This document shows, piece by piece, positions 30,805-38,855 of a DNA stretch of 64,000 nt. The position numbers and the translations under genes are program-made. Source of the stretch: a virus. The notes under the pieces are model-generated. The model was not told the DNA's origin and did not search any database. It saw only the letters and a program-made list of their open reading frames with translations. The stretch is from IMG/VR virus record IMGVR_UViG_3300014839_001411, positions 1 through 64,000 of that record. One strand, 5' to 3'. The first letter of the stretch is position 1. The number at the start of each line of letters is the position of its first letter.

Positions 30805-31290
30805 TTAATATCGCTGTACCAGGTGGACTTTATTCCAGTCCTCTTGCCTGGAAGGAACAAATACACTGGGTACGGGAATACTCTGTCCTATTTCGCCCTT
30901 CTTGAACTGGATCCGAAATCCATGCCAGAATTCGATGGCGCAGTTCATTTCGATTGCCACAAACCCGTGACGCTGCATTCCGTCGATGATGTCGTATAAA
31001 TTGGCGTATGGTTGGGCCGCCATGGCCTCCAGAGGAACGCGCAGACACACTTCCGCATGATCGGTCACGTGCAGGAAGATTTGGTCTACAAGTGTTCCAG
31101 GAAGCGTATAGGGGTAATCCGCCACAATCTCCACTTTGTCGAAAGTGATGTACGGTAATTTCCATGGGGCCTCGAGAGCGGACTTTGGAGTGTGGGCCAT
31201 AGGACGTCCTGCGTGGTCATTCTCCACCAGGTTGAATTCGATAGAACCGTGATTGAGCGCCTCAAGCGCATGAATACAGAGCGTGGTCAT
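30805..31290 (-). CDS. Hypothetical protein, first minus-strand early gene
   Basis: 161 residues, not recognised: a beta-rich domain (KVEIVADYPYTLPGTLVDQIFLHV) and an alpha/beta C terminus. RBS TAGGAGACCT. It is the first gene leftward of the divergent control region at 31.3-31.45 kb, where GAAC operators and a palindrome copy cluster, so it is likely an immediate-early or regulated gene. Confidence 0.6.
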   Translation of the reverse strand: MTTLCIHALEALNHGSIEFNLVENDHAGRPMAHTPKSALEAPWKLPYITFDKVEIVADYPYTLPGTLVDQIFLHVTDHAEVCLRVPLEAMAAQPYANLYDIIDGMQRHGFVAIEMNCAIEFWHGFRIQFKKGEIGQSIPVPSVFVPSRQEDWNKVHLVQRY

Positions 31291-31301
31291 AGGTCTCCTA
31301 A

Positions 31302-31319
31302 GTTTCCGACAGCAGAAAC
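31302..31319. repeat. Dispersed 18-bp palindrome, variant
   Basis: GTTTCCGACAGCAGAAAC, leader of the 30805 gene in the divergent control region. Confidence 0.65.
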
Positions 31320-31326
31320 ATTGATT

Positions 31327-31342
31327 TAGAACACTTGTTCTA
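31327..31342. promoter_or_regulatory. GAAC-N4-GTTC operator (LexA/SOS-box-like)
   Basis: TAGAACACTTGTTCTA, a perfect 16-bp palindrome with the GAAC-N4-GTTC form of the DinR/LexA (Cheo) box of Gram-positive bacteria. It lies between the leftward promoter and the 31290 gene. Confidence 0.7.
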
Positions 31343-31373
31343 TTGTCTGGAGAGAGTGTGTTCCATGTGGTGC

Positions 31374-31403
31374 ATTATAGCATATGGAACAGTTTATTTC
31401 CAA
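31374..31403 (-). promoter_or_regulatory. Leftward early promoter
   Basis: TTGGAA (31398-31403), 18-bp spacer containing CTGTTCC, TATAAT (31374-31379). It transcribes toward the 31290 gene across the operator at 31327. Confidence 0.65.
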
Positions 31404-31417
31404 TCGGATTACGACCC

Positions 31418-31446
31418 TTGACAAGATGGAACAATAACGCTACAAT
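31418..31446 (+). promoter_or_regulatory. Rightward promoter of the holin/late region
   Basis: TTGACA (31418-31423), 17-bp spacer with GGAACAATAACGC, TACAAT (31441-31446). The strongest-looking promoter upstream of the plus-strand structural genes. Confidence 0.82.
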
Positions 31447-31471
31447 CCGATTGCAAACGAAGCAGAGAGTT

Positions 31472-31523
31472 TAATCTAATTAAGTCTAAGTAAGGACTTA
31501 TTACTTAATACTTAATTAGATTA
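31472..31523 (+). repeat. Long AT-rich leader hairpin
   Basis: A 13-bp inverted repeat TAATCTAATTAAG / CTTAATTAGATTA with an inner TAAGTC/GACTTA pair, in the 5' leader between promoter and holin gene. No U-run follows, so RNA control, RNase III processing or antitermination is more likely than termination. Confidence 0.6.
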
Positions 31524-31553
31524 CATACTCACGCAAATCAAAAAGGAGTTTTT

Positions 31554-31964
31554 GTGAACACTCAAGTTTCATTGGCCCTCTCCACCCTTCTCCAGGCAGT
31601 CTTACCGCTGTTGCTCGCTACCATTGTCGGAATTGGATCGTTCTACCTGCACAAGTTGAACACTTATCTGAGTGGCAAGGCTGGCGCAGATAACTGGAAC
31701 TTCCTCAAGTCATTGACCGGCACGGTCGTGTCTGCCTTGGAGCAAAGTCCTGCTTACCAGTCCTGGGATGGCACCAAGAAAAAGGAAGCCGCTATGATGC
31801 AGATTATTCAACTCGCCGCGAAATACGGCATCGTCATTACATCGGATGAAATCAGTAACCTGGTTGAGGAAGCTGTCCAGTTGATGAAAGTTGATCTCGG
31901 CGATCTCGCTCCGACCCTTCTGGCAAGTCCTATTGCCGCCACGCAATCCACTCTCAAGGCGTAA
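31554..31964 (+). CDS. Phage holin, LL-H family-like
   Basis: 136 residues: one N-terminal membrane helix (LSTLLQAVLPLLLATIVGIGSFY), then an amphipathic helical domain with QIIQLAAKYGIVITSDEISNLVEEAVQ, the arrangement of LL-H holins. It would open the membrane for the signal-less GH25 endolysin. GTG start with AAAGGAG upstream. It is unusual that the holin leads the plus-strand operon while the endolysin lies 8 kb away on the other strand. Confidence 0.75.
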   Translation: MNTQVSLALSTLLQAVLPLLLATIVGIGSFYLHKLNTYLSGKAGADNWNFLKSLTGTVVSALEQSPAYQSWDGTKKKEAAMMQIIQLAAKYGIVITSDEISNLVEEAVQLMKVDLGDLAPTLLASPIAATQSTLKA

Positions 31965-32470
31965 TGGATCTCAACGGCTCCTGGCCCGGCCTGGTAGCCA
32001 CTGCAACGCAGAGATTGAGGAATAACAAAACTTCGCACCATGTCTCTGAGTACGGTACGGATATTGAACTGATCGGGGCTGCCGGGGAACTGGCAGCCCG
32101 TCGGTTTCTCAACCTGGACGAATTCCTTCACACTCATTTCGACCATGGGGTGGACATCAGGATTGATAAGTACACCATCGATGTCAAGGCGACCGTCCTA
32201 ACGAAATTTGTTCAATACCGGTTCTTGCAGTGGCCCTATTGGAAGCCCATACGCGCAAAGATCATTCTTCTTACCGCGGTGTCGATCAAAGACCATTCGG
32301 CTATCGTAATTGGGTACGCACTCAAACAAGAGATCTTGAAAGCGCACATCAATCTCATGAGAGATTATCCCTGTCACGAGATACCGGTCAAAGACCTGCA
32401 TCCCGCAAGCGAGTTACTGACTTTACAACATGCCTCCCTGCCCAAAGCCAGCACGTATCGTACTGCATAA
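31964..32470 (+). CDS. PD-(D/E)xK-like nuclease (putative)
   Basis: 168 residues. GAAGELAARRFL (E of the core helix), then FDHGVDIRIDKYTIDVKAT gives the D-x(n)-D-x-K arrangement of the restriction-endonuclease fold. It could act in DNA packaging, repair or host DNA degradation. Overlaps the HNH gene by 41 bases, in the same operon as TerL. Confidence 0.6.
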   Translation: MDLNGSWPGLVATATQRLRNNKTSHHVSEYGTDIELIGAAGELAARRFLNLDEFLHTHFDHGVDIRIDKYTIDVKATVLTKFVQYRFLQWPYWKPIRAKIILLTAVSIKDHSAIVIGYALKQEILKAHINLMRDYPCHEIPVKDLHPASELLTLQHASLPKASTYRTA

Positions 32471-32744
32471 CATCACAGTCCTAGCACGGGCGCGTGACGG
32501 GTACTGTTTATACGGTTTGTGGCACAAGGACGGTTGTTTGGGAGGTTTGGACGGCCATCACATCATACCGGTGGGAGTAGGAGGACCGGATGTGTTGGAG
32601 AACATAATCAGTCTGTGTCGGAAACACCACACATACGCTGAGGCAAGATTGATCGAGCCCGATGAATTCAGAAGGCTCCTGGGTGTTTATCACGGTTATT
32701 TGTATGACCAGAACGGATATCCGATTTTGGAGGCCCACGAATGA
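32430..32744 (+). CDS. HNH endonuclease
   Basis: 104 residues with the HNH core DGHHIIPVGVGGPDVLENIISLCRKHH. HNH proteins next to the large terminase are often needed for packaging-related DNA cleavage (known for HK97-type phages). Start 32430 lies inside the nuclease gene; a later start is possible. Confidence 0.75.
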   Translation: MPPCPKPARIVLHNITVLARARDGYCLYGLWHKDGCLGGLDGHHIIPVGVGGPDVLENIISLCRKHHTYAEARLIEPDEFRRLLGVYHGYLYDQNGYPILEAHE

Positions 32745-33730
32745 ATGAAGACGGAATTGTCGACCTGCAAGAGCTTGACGAGAAGGAAATGCAGGCCATT
32801 CAGAGATTTGAAAGGCGGTATAAGTTCACCAATCCCGAGCCTATTGCTCCAAACGCCTTTTCCATCAAGAACCTGGGATTTGAATTCCCCTTGACGATTA
32901 TTACTGGCCTTGCAGCCATCGTCCAGGCTGCAATGAGAACCGGGTTCAAGTTCTTTGAATTGGCAAGTAGGAATGGGATGGGAATTGGAAGCTGGGTGGA
33001 CGGTGCGTCGGCCATGATCGGCGTTGAGGGATTTATTGCCGTGATCGGATTTACCCGGGCGCGCGCTAGCGGACAAGAATTGATCGATAACGGCACCTTG
33101 AAGATCAATGCCACAAAAGAGTGGATCGGACTAGGGATCGCCCTTGCTATTTCCGTAACGACAGGTTTGGCTCAGAGCATTACCGGGAGCGCCACCATTC
33201 CAATTGAGTTCCAGGGATTTGTGGACTGGTTGGTAGTGGTGTTCCTGGGTGTGGGCGCGTCCATCCTGGCTTATTTTGCCGGCGAGATCGCTGGCGTGAT
33301 GGCCGTGCGCGCTGAAATGATCTACCTTTCCGGCGTCAGAAAGTTTGACAAAGCCATGAAGGAATGGAAGACTAATCTCAAGGAAGCCTGGGAAGCATCG
33401 GATGAGAAGAAATTCCTGCATGTGGACATCAAAGGGATAACTGCCATCGCTCAAGGGAAGTACCGTGTGCAGAAGGGAAGTGTTCGTTCGTTCGTTCGCT
33501 CTGACAACGAACGAACGAACGGCCCTAGTGAGGTAGAAGCCAGGATCATCGCCTACCTAGACAAGAATTCTACGTCTGAGTTTATCCCCGGTCCTTCGCA
33601 GGTCTCGCGCGAGGAACACGTTTCCAAGGGGTACGCGTCCAAGGTAATCGGCGAATATCGCACAGCTCATCCTCTCCAGGCAATTGCGCAGGAGATCGAG
33701 GAAACACCTGATGTCGTTGCTGTCAACTAA
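32741..33730 (+). CDS. Membrane protein with C-terminal winged-helix-like domain
   Basis: 329 residues. Hydrophobic segments at about 50-70, 85-105, 128-150 and 160-185, then a helical region and a C-terminal part (EVEARIIAYLDKNS...PSQVSREEHVSKGYASKVI) that reads like a winged-helix module. It is odd to find such a membrane/DNA-binding combination directly before TerL. The codons at 33482-33521 form a GTTC/GAAC tetranucleotide inverted repeat. Confidence 0.6.
   Translation: MNEDGIVDLQELDEKEMQAIQRFERRYKFTNPEPIAPNAFSIKNLGFEFPLTIITGLAAIVQAAMRTGFKFFELASRNGMGIGSWVDGASAMIGVEGFIAVIGFTRARASGQELIDNGTLKINATKEWIGLGIALAISVTTGLAQSITGSATIPIEFQGFVDWLVVVFLGVGASILAYFAGEIAGVMAVRAEMIYLSGVRKFDKAMKEWKTNLKEAWEASDEKKFLHVDIKGITAIAQGKYRVQKGSVRSFVRSDNERTNGPSEVEARIIAYLDKNSTSEFIPGPSQVSREEHVSKGYASKVIGEYRTAHPLQAIAQEIEETPDVVAVN
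33485..33521 (+). repeat. Tetranucleotide inverted repeat upstream of terL
   Basis: CGTTCGTTCGTTCG, 9-base spacer, CGAACGAACGAACG: 14 bp perfect inverted repeat built of TTCG/CGAA units. It lies within coding sequence 190 bp before the terminase start. It could be a pac/cos recognition site, a protein-binding site, or slippage-prone repeat. Confidence 0.7.
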
Positions 33731-35207
33731 CGACCAGATCATACTGAAAGCCGCCCTTCGCGAGAAGGGCGGCTTTCACCTGGCTACCAAGTGGTTCATG
33801 GGTTGGGACCCGTTGTCATATCAATACGTTTGGCACCATGTTCCCATCCTGAATACGACCTGGTTGGCCGGAATTGGTTCAGGGAAAACCCAGGGGGTCT
33901 CGGCGTCAAATCTTATCGACTGTCTCTCCACTCCTTTCTTTCGTGCACTCAATGCGTCCGTAACCGCCAAGCAAGCCGAGCTGGCTTATGACATGGTGGA
34001 TGCTTGGAGCGAGAACAATCCCCGCTTGAAGCGCCTTATTGTTGACCGTACCCTTCGTCCTTATCCCACCCTGCAATTCTTCAATGGTTCCTTTTATGAG
34101 TTCCGAACCGCAGGATTGGGCGCGAAGTTTATCCGCGGGCATGAATACGACCGGATTGACTACGATGAAGGCGAGTTGGATGAGGATGGTGAGGCTATTC
34201 GGGTGCTGCGTGGCCGTTTGCGTGGAACCCGTCCCGATGGTACCACCCGCATGGCGCGTCTGGACGTGACTGGTACGCCAGCCCAGGTGGAATGGTTCCG
34301 AACGCGTTTCGAGATCGGTCTTCCTGGACACGAACGAGCCACTGCGGAAACACTGAAGCATTATTTCTCCATGCGTGTGCGCACACGCGACAATACCCGC
34401 TTGACAGAAGAACAGATTGAGCTCATGGAAGCGGAGTTCCCGGCTGAGTACGCCAAGATTGAGTTGGATGCCGAATTCCCTGACTATGGGATGAGCACGT
34501 TCCCGCACAACCACATCCGTGCATGTATGGATCCGAGCATGAATGACGAGATGACGGAAGCTTTGTTCGAGGGAACCCGCCCAAGGGCTGGATACAATCT
34601 GGAGGAATGGCCGCGTGTCGGGGCGATCCTGATGGAGTATCCCGTCAAACCCGGTCATGTTTATATTCAGGCAGGAGACCCGGGGACGGACAGTCCCCCC
34701 AAGCGTAATGCCGGCTGCGTCATGGTGTACGATGTGACGGAGGTTCCTTCCAGGCTGGCTTATTTCCACTGGGTTCCCGGAAAAGGTTCGTACAACCCGT
34801 TTTTGAACTCCTTCAAGTACGCCATGGAAAAGTATGTCCCTGAAGCAAAGGGTATGGACGTCACCGGCACACAAAAGGCTCTGGATGAGTTGGGGTTTGA
34901 AGCCTTCGGTTTGACGATTGACCCTCTTCACTTCGGCGGATTGAAGGATACCCTGATCAATTCCCTGGCGTTGGCGCTGGCCGGCCACACACTTCGTCAT
35001 CCCCGTATCGAAGGATTGAATAAACAGCTCGACGGTTATCACCGTGAGGATGACAAGAACGAAGAACAAGACCTGGTAATGACCCTGGCGATGATTGCCT
35101 ACCTGAAGCGTTTCGTCAATGCAGAGGTCGACGGTAAACCCCGAGGAACTGTCCCGCCTCCTCGAAATCGCCGGGCAAGAACCATACGAAGTGGAGTGCG
35201 TCGATAA
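33711..35207 (+). CDS. terL: Large terminase subunit
   Basis: 498 residues. Walker A AGIGSGKT (53-60), Walker B region YDRIDYDEGE (146-155), and a C-terminal RNase H-like nuclease with GDPGTD and later acidic residues (GMDVTGTQ, DPLHFGG). It is the ATP-driven motor and nuclease that packages DNA through the portal. ATG at 33711 (GAGGAAACACCTG upstream) is chosen over TTG at 33684. The small subunit is not adjacent; the HTH gene at 20270 is a candidate. Confidence 0.9.
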   Translation: MSLLSTNDQIILKAALREKGGFHLATKWFMGWDPLSYQYVWHHVPILNTTWLAGIGSGKTQGVSASNLIDCLSTPFFRALNASVTAKQAELAYDMVDAWSENNPRLKRLIVDRTLRPYPTLQFFNGSFYEFRTAGLGAKFIRGHEYDRIDYDEGELDEDGEAIRVLRGRLRGTRPDGTTRMARLDVTGTPAQVEWFRTRFEIGLPGHERATAETLKHYFSMRVRTRDNTRLTEEQIELMEAEFPAEYAKIELDAEFPDYGMSTFPHNHIRACMDPSMNDEMTEALFEGTRPRAGYNLEEWPRVGAILMEYPVKPGHVYIQAGDPGTDSPPKRNAGCVMVYDVTEVPSRLAYFHWVPGKGSYNPFLNSFKYAMEKYVPEAKGMDVTGTQKALDELGFEAFGLTIDPLHFGGLKDTLINSLALALAGHTLRHPRIEGLNKQLDGYHREDDKNEEQDLVMTLAMIAYLKRFVNAEVDGKPRGTVPPPRNRRARTIRSGVRR

Positions 35208-35857
35208 TGCCTGACGGCAAAACGCATACAGCAGCCACGATCCGGGGCGCTCTGGTTGCCATTCCCATTCTCCTCTCTCTAGGCCAACCAGCCAATCTGG
35301 TTCTGTATGGCGTTCTTGGAGCCTTGTCGAATATCCTGCTCAGTCCAGATCTTGACCTGGATGAAGGATATATCGGGATCCACGTTATTCGGATGTACTG
35401 TGGGGGTTTCCTGGCTAATGTTTGGCAGACAATCTGGAAACCTTACGCCAAGATCATGCCCCACCGGTCCATTCAGTCGCACTTTCCGGTCATCAGCACG
35501 ACTATTCGACTTGGGTATGTGTATTTTATTTATCAAGCCGTCTCCCTTCTGATCAATGTGGTTTTATTCTTTGTGCGGCACGGAGTTACGATCCCTGTTT
35601 ACCAAATCCCGTTTTGGGATATTTGGTTTTCACTGAAACATCTCAGTGGAGTATGGAGTGTGCAGAGTGTAAATGTCTTTTCGTACTTTTGTGGATTGTG
35701 CCTGGCGGATACCTTGCATGCGATTATGGACGCGGTGTCCACAAATCTAAAGCACGTTCGGAGGAACTTTGCGAACATACCGTTTCCGATGTCGGAAATG
35801 TGGGGTAGAGTTCGAGGTCGATCACGAAACGACCCAGCCGCACCCAAAGCGGCATAG
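35207..35857 (+). CDS. DUF2227-like membrane protein
   Basis: 216 residues. MPDGKTHTAATI and ILLSPDLDLDEG fit the metal-binding-like start of DUF2227/YdjM-type membrane proteins. There are several hydrophobic helices. The role in a phage late operon is unknown. The start codon lies in ATGCCTGACGGCA, a reverse copy of the mini-hairpin element, and overlaps the terL stop by one base. A palindrome copy is at 35782-35799. Confidence 0.6.
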   Translation: MPDGKTHTAATIRGALVAIPILLSLGQPANLVLYGVLGALSNILLSPDLDLDEGYIGIHVIRMYCGGFLANVWQTIWKPYAKIMPHRSIQSHFPVISTTIRLGYVYFIYQAVSLLINVVLFFVRHGVTIPVYQIPFWDIWFSLKHLSGVWSVQSVNVFSYFCGLCLADTLHAIMDAVSTNLKHVRRNFANIPFPMSEMWGRVRGRSRNDPAAPKAA

Positions 35858-35990
35858 TAAGGCGTATGGCGGTAAAAAATGCGGTGGTAAGTTGGTACAA
35901 GTTTACGTACCTCCTCAAGTCAGTTATAGAGGTGCCGGGTTTTATTCTACAGATAAGCGATTGACCGAGAGGACCGTTGACGATGAATAA
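35769..35990 (+). CDS. FmdB-like zinc-ribbon protein
   Basis: 73 residues. YRFRCRKCGVEFEV, KKCGGKLVQVYVPPQVSYRGAGFYSTD matches FmdB/CxxC-CxxC regulatory-type zinc ribbons (here the second pair is reduced to KKCGG). It starts at TTG with GGAGGAAC upstream and overlaps the previous gene by 89 bases in another frame. Confidence 0.65.
   Translation: MRTYRFRCRKCGVEFEVDHETTQPHPKRHSKAYGGKKCGGKLVQVYVPPQVSYRGAGFYSTDKRLTERTVDDE
35782..35799. repeat. Dispersed 18-bp palindrome
   Basis: GTTTCCGATGTCGGAAAT, in the overlap of the 35207 and 35769 genes. Confidence 0.7.
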
Positions 35991-36333
35991 CACCGTACTG
36001 AAACAATTGAATTCCAATCGTAAAACACTTGACGCAAATGTACTATCTGTGCTACAATACCTACATCTGACACCTGCAGAGACTTGCATCCTAAATGTGG
36101 CACATGAAATCGGGTTTGGTGAGCTTCAAAACGTTGAAATCGCGGCTGATGGCGCCAGTATTCGCAAGGAAATTAGTCAAACGCAGCTCGGGTTCATTCA
36201 TCTCATTCGGAACGAAGGAATTGCGTTCATATCCAGGATCACAGTTCACAATGGTGAACCAACCGTAATTGAGATTGACGGGACCAGTCAGGGGATCAAA
36301 TACACGAGAAAATTGAAAATACAAGCAGTGTAG
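35983..36333 (+). CDS. Hypothetical protein
   Basis: 116 residues starting MNNTVLKQLNSNRK. Alpha N terminus, beta C terminus (RITVHNGEPTVIEIDG). Not recognised. It is the last gene before a strong terminator, so it marks the end of the first plus-strand transcript. Confidence 0.6.
   Translation: MNNTVLKQLNSNRKTLDANVLSVLQYLHLTPAETCILNVAHEIGFGELQNVEIAADGASIRKEISQTQLGFIHLIRNEGIAFISRITVHNGEPTVIEIDGTSQGIKYTRKLKIQAV
36029..36058 (+). promoter_or_regulatory. Possible internal promoter before the portal operon
   Basis: TTGACG (36029-36034), 18-bp spacer ending CTGTGC, TACAAT (36053-36058), inside the preceding gene. It cannot bypass the terminator at 36351 without antitermination. Confidence 0.4.
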
Positions 36334-36350
36334 TCTGACCAAACATTTGG

Positions 36351-36379
36351 AAGGCTCCGGAAATTCCGGAGCCTTTTTG
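36351..36379 (+). terminator. Intrinsic terminator directly before the portal gene
   Basis: Stem GGCTCCGGA-AAT-TCCGGAGCC followed by TTTTTGTTTT, 16 bases upstream of the portal ATG. Confidence 0.88.
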
Positions 36380-36394
36380 TTTTCCGGAGAAGTG

Positions 36395-37942
36395 ATGGAT
36401 CCTTTTGCTTTAGTGCTTCGCCCCAATGAACTGGGTGACCTCGCGGATGTCAGTCCTTTTGTTCGCAACACCTGGGATAGTCTTCGCCTTCTGCGCTGGA
36501 AGGCTGTTCGCTATTATAGTGGGCAGATTTTCATGGAACCGGTTCAACAGGAAGTCGGCGAAGCCGGCGGCCCGCTGCTTTATCCGGTGGGGATCAACTT
36601 GATCAAAACAATCGTGCAGACCATGACAGACGCTACATTCGGGGAATGGGACGACGCTCGGTCTGTTTTGCTGTGGAAATCCCAGACCTCCAAAGAAATG
36701 ACGGACATCGAGAAGGCGGCGATTGAATACGTTACCCGTCTGATGGAAGACAGTAATGCAGCTTCCATGTTCTGGGAACTGGAATTTGACCGAAACCTTT
36801 TAGGTGCAGGTGTCCTTCGTATTATTCCCGATTTACACCGACGTTCTCATGTACGTTGGGTCAAGATCCCGTTGGATGGTTTCTACCCCATCTTCAACCC
36901 CAGTGACCCCGATGAAATCATCGAGTGCTGGCAGGTAACCAATATCCTTCCCGAGCAGGCACGTGCGCTGTACGGGATCGAAGTGGAAGACAACACCACC
37001 GTACTGATCAAGTGCGAGCACTGGACGGCCAAGGAATACACCACGACCGTTGATGGCAAGCGGATCGACCTCTATAGCGGCATCAATCCATGGGGAGTGA
37101 TCCCTTACATTTACGTTCCCCGTATTCGTACCATTGACTGGTGGGGCGAGGCGCTGGTTGATGACTTGTATGCTGTTCAAGACGAACTCAACATGCGTAT
37201 CGCCGATACCGGCGAGGCATTGAATTATCACTCGCATCCCGTTTACTGGGGCAGAAACCTGCCCTCCACATTCGACACCAAGAACTTCCCCCTGGACCCT
37301 TCTGCTCTGTGGGACCTGGGGCGAACCCGCGGCGCCAATGGCGACAAACCTGAAGTGGGTATGTTGAAAAACGACACTCCGGTTCCTCAAGAGATGTTCA
37401 AGTACATCGACTGGCTCTTTGACTGGGGACGAACTTCATCCTCCGCCCCTCCGATTGCATTCGGTGAAGATGATGGCGGCGGTCAGCGTTCCGGTGTCAC
37501 TCTGGAAATCCGCATGTGGCCTCTTCTCAAGGCCGTCCGTCGTTCACGTAGTTATCTGAACACCGGCCTAATGCAGGCACTCACGATTACAGGTCGCATT
37601 CTGGCTCAAAAGAAGTTCAGTGATGTTCCTGCCGGCGTGGCCGACCAGTTGATCAACCGGGCCGTACTGCCCATCTTCAACCAGGTCATGCCTCGAGACG
37701 AAGTGGCTTTGGTTGATGAGGTCGTGAAACTACTCTCCACCAATCCCCCGGCAATCAGTCTCGATACCGCCGAAGCCAAACTTGGGCATGGGATGGCGGA
37801 AGTCGAAAAGATCGTGAAGATGATGGACATGATCAAAGACTGGGCTCCGATTGAAAAGGCCATGAAGGCCATTCGGACGGCGTCCGTTCCTCAACCTGCG
37901 GCTGAAAAACCTGTTTCGCCTTCGGAGGCCAATGGATCTTAG
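36395..37942 (+). CDS. Portal protein
   Basis: 515 residues. Acidic and aromatic rich, with the portal-type stem and wing pattern: RLLRWKAVRYYSGQIFMEP, GVIPYIYVPRIRTIDWWGEALVDDLYAVQDELNMRI and the long C-terminal helices. It forms the dodecameric ring for DNA entry and exit. The position between TerL and the scaffold/capsid genes agrees. ATG at 36395, RBS CCGGAG. Confidence 0.8.
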   Translation: MDPFALVLRPNELGDLADVSPFVRNTWDSLRLLRWKAVRYYSGQIFMEPVQQEVGEAGGPLLYPVGINLIKTIVQTMTDATFGEWDDARSVLLWKSQTSKEMTDIEKAAIEYVTRLMEDSNAASMFWELEFDRNLLGAGVLRIIPDLHRRSHVRWVKIPLDGFYPIFNPSDPDEIIECWQVTNILPEQARALYGIEVEDNTTVLIKCEHWTAKEYTTTVDGKRIDLYSGINPWGVIPYIYVPRIRTIDWWGEALVDDLYAVQDELNMRIADTGEALNYHSHPVYWGRNLPSTFDTKNFPLDPSALWDLGRTRGANGDKPEVGMLKNDTPVPQEMFKYIDWLFDWGRTSSSAPPIAFGEDDGGGQRSGVTLEIRMWPLLKAVRRSRSYLNTGLMQALTITGRILAQKKFSDVPAGVADQLINRAVLPIFNQVMPRDEVALVDEVVKLLSTNPPAISLDTAEAKLGHGMAEVEKIVKMMDMIKDWAPIEKAMKAIRTASVPQPAAEKPVSPSEANGS

Positions 37943-38687
37943 GGTCGCATTTCCAACAGACGAGCACTTTCCGTTTCAGGACGAGAATGCCCGTTCGGTC
38001 GCTCTACAGATTACCCGTGATTTCGATCCCGATGTTCGAGTGACTTTATCGGATGGATTGGATTTTTACTCGGTGTCTCATTTCGACAAGGACCCGATTG
38101 TTCTGAAGGCCGGTGGTTTGCAGCGAGAGATTGATAGTTGGATCGCCGGGCAGCGTGAGTGGAAAGACGCCATGCCGCGTGCACGCACCTACGCCATTCT
38201 CGGTAATCACGAAGATCGTTTGCGCAAGTACCTTTGGAAACATCCCGAACTCCATGATTTAGAGGTACTGAAGCTTGAAAATCTTTTGAAGTTTAGTGAA
38301 CTTGGCATCGAGCCTGGAGTTCGGGATGAAGTGGAGTTTGGCGAGGCACACAAGTTGATCGTCAAACATGGATCGAGGATACGTCAGCACTCTGCCTACT
38401 CCGCGGCTGCGGAACTGCAAAAGGAATTTTATGCTGCCAACATTGTTACAGGACATACACATCGCGGCGGGACGCATTATGCAGCCACTCGCCATGGCGT
38501 GGTGGCGGCTCTTGAGGGTTTCTGTCTTTGCCGCCTGGATCCTGCCTACGATCCGTCTCCAAATTGGCAGCAAGGCATTGTTTTATCCACTGTCACAGAC
38601 CATGGCGTTTTCTTTGAGCCGGTCTTATTCACCCGTTATCTGGGAAAAGTTGTAGCCCAGTGGCGCGGAAAAGAATACAGCCAGTAA
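37932..38687 (+). CDS. Calcineurin-like metallophosphoesterase
   Basis: 251 residues. Motifs: LSDGLDFYSV (metal ligand D), ILGNHEDRLR (GNHE), KHGSR, and TGHTHRGG (GHTH). The first D-x-H motif is weak (TDEHF). Such phosphoesterases occur in several phage structural operons; the substrate is unknown. It overlaps the portal gene by 11 bases. Confidence 0.8.
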   Translation: MDLRVAFPTDEHFPFQDENARSVALQITRDFDPDVRVTLSDGLDFYSVSHFDKDPIVLKAGGLQREIDSWIAGQREWKDAMPRARTYAILGNHEDRLRKYLWKHPELHDLEVLKLENLLKFSELGIEPGVRDEVEFGEAHKLIVKHGSRIRQHSAYSAAAELQKEFYAANIVTGHTHRGGTHYAATRHGVVAALEGFCLCRLDPAYDPSPNWQQGIVLSTVTDHGVFFEPVLFTRYLGKVVAQWRGKEYSQ

Positions 38688-38688
38688 A

Positions 38689-38706
38689 GTTTCTGGCATC
38701 GGAAAC
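38689..38706. repeat. Dispersed 18-bp palindrome
   Basis: GTTTCTGGCATCGGAAAC, directly upstream of the scaffold RBS. Confidence 0.7.
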
Positions 38707-38726
38707 ATTTTGAGGAGACAAATATC

Positions 38727-38855
38727 ATGACTGAAGATTTGACACCCAAGCCCTTGATGGTTCTGCGCAAGCAAACCAGCAACAGACCATCGGTGGATCC
38801 CAGGTTGCGACACCTGCTGGGATACCCGGAGGATATGTACCGGAAGCACGTTTGA
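38727..38855 (+). CDS. Short frame, probable 5' part of the scaffold gene
   Basis: 42 codons with a strong RBS (TGAGGAGACA) right after the palindrome copy at 38689-38706. The next frame (38852) is open back to 38734 and reads naturally (QQQTIGGSQVATPAGIPGGY), but has no start codon there. A -1 shift near CCCAAGCCCTTG (38745-38756) would give a single protein MTEDLTPKPLDGSAQ... Either a programmed shift, a sequence error, or two separate genes. Confidence 0.5.
   Translation: MTEDLTPKPLMVLRKQTSNRPSVDPRLRHLLGYPEDMYRKHV

Noticed and set aside
30673-30999. 108-codon plus-strand frame
   Set aside because: Runs through a terminator and antisense to the 30805 gene; no RBS.
33906-35069. 387-codon frame on the minus strand opposite terL
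   Set aside because: Shadow of the terminase; composition is a complement artefact and terminase motifs are on the plus strand.
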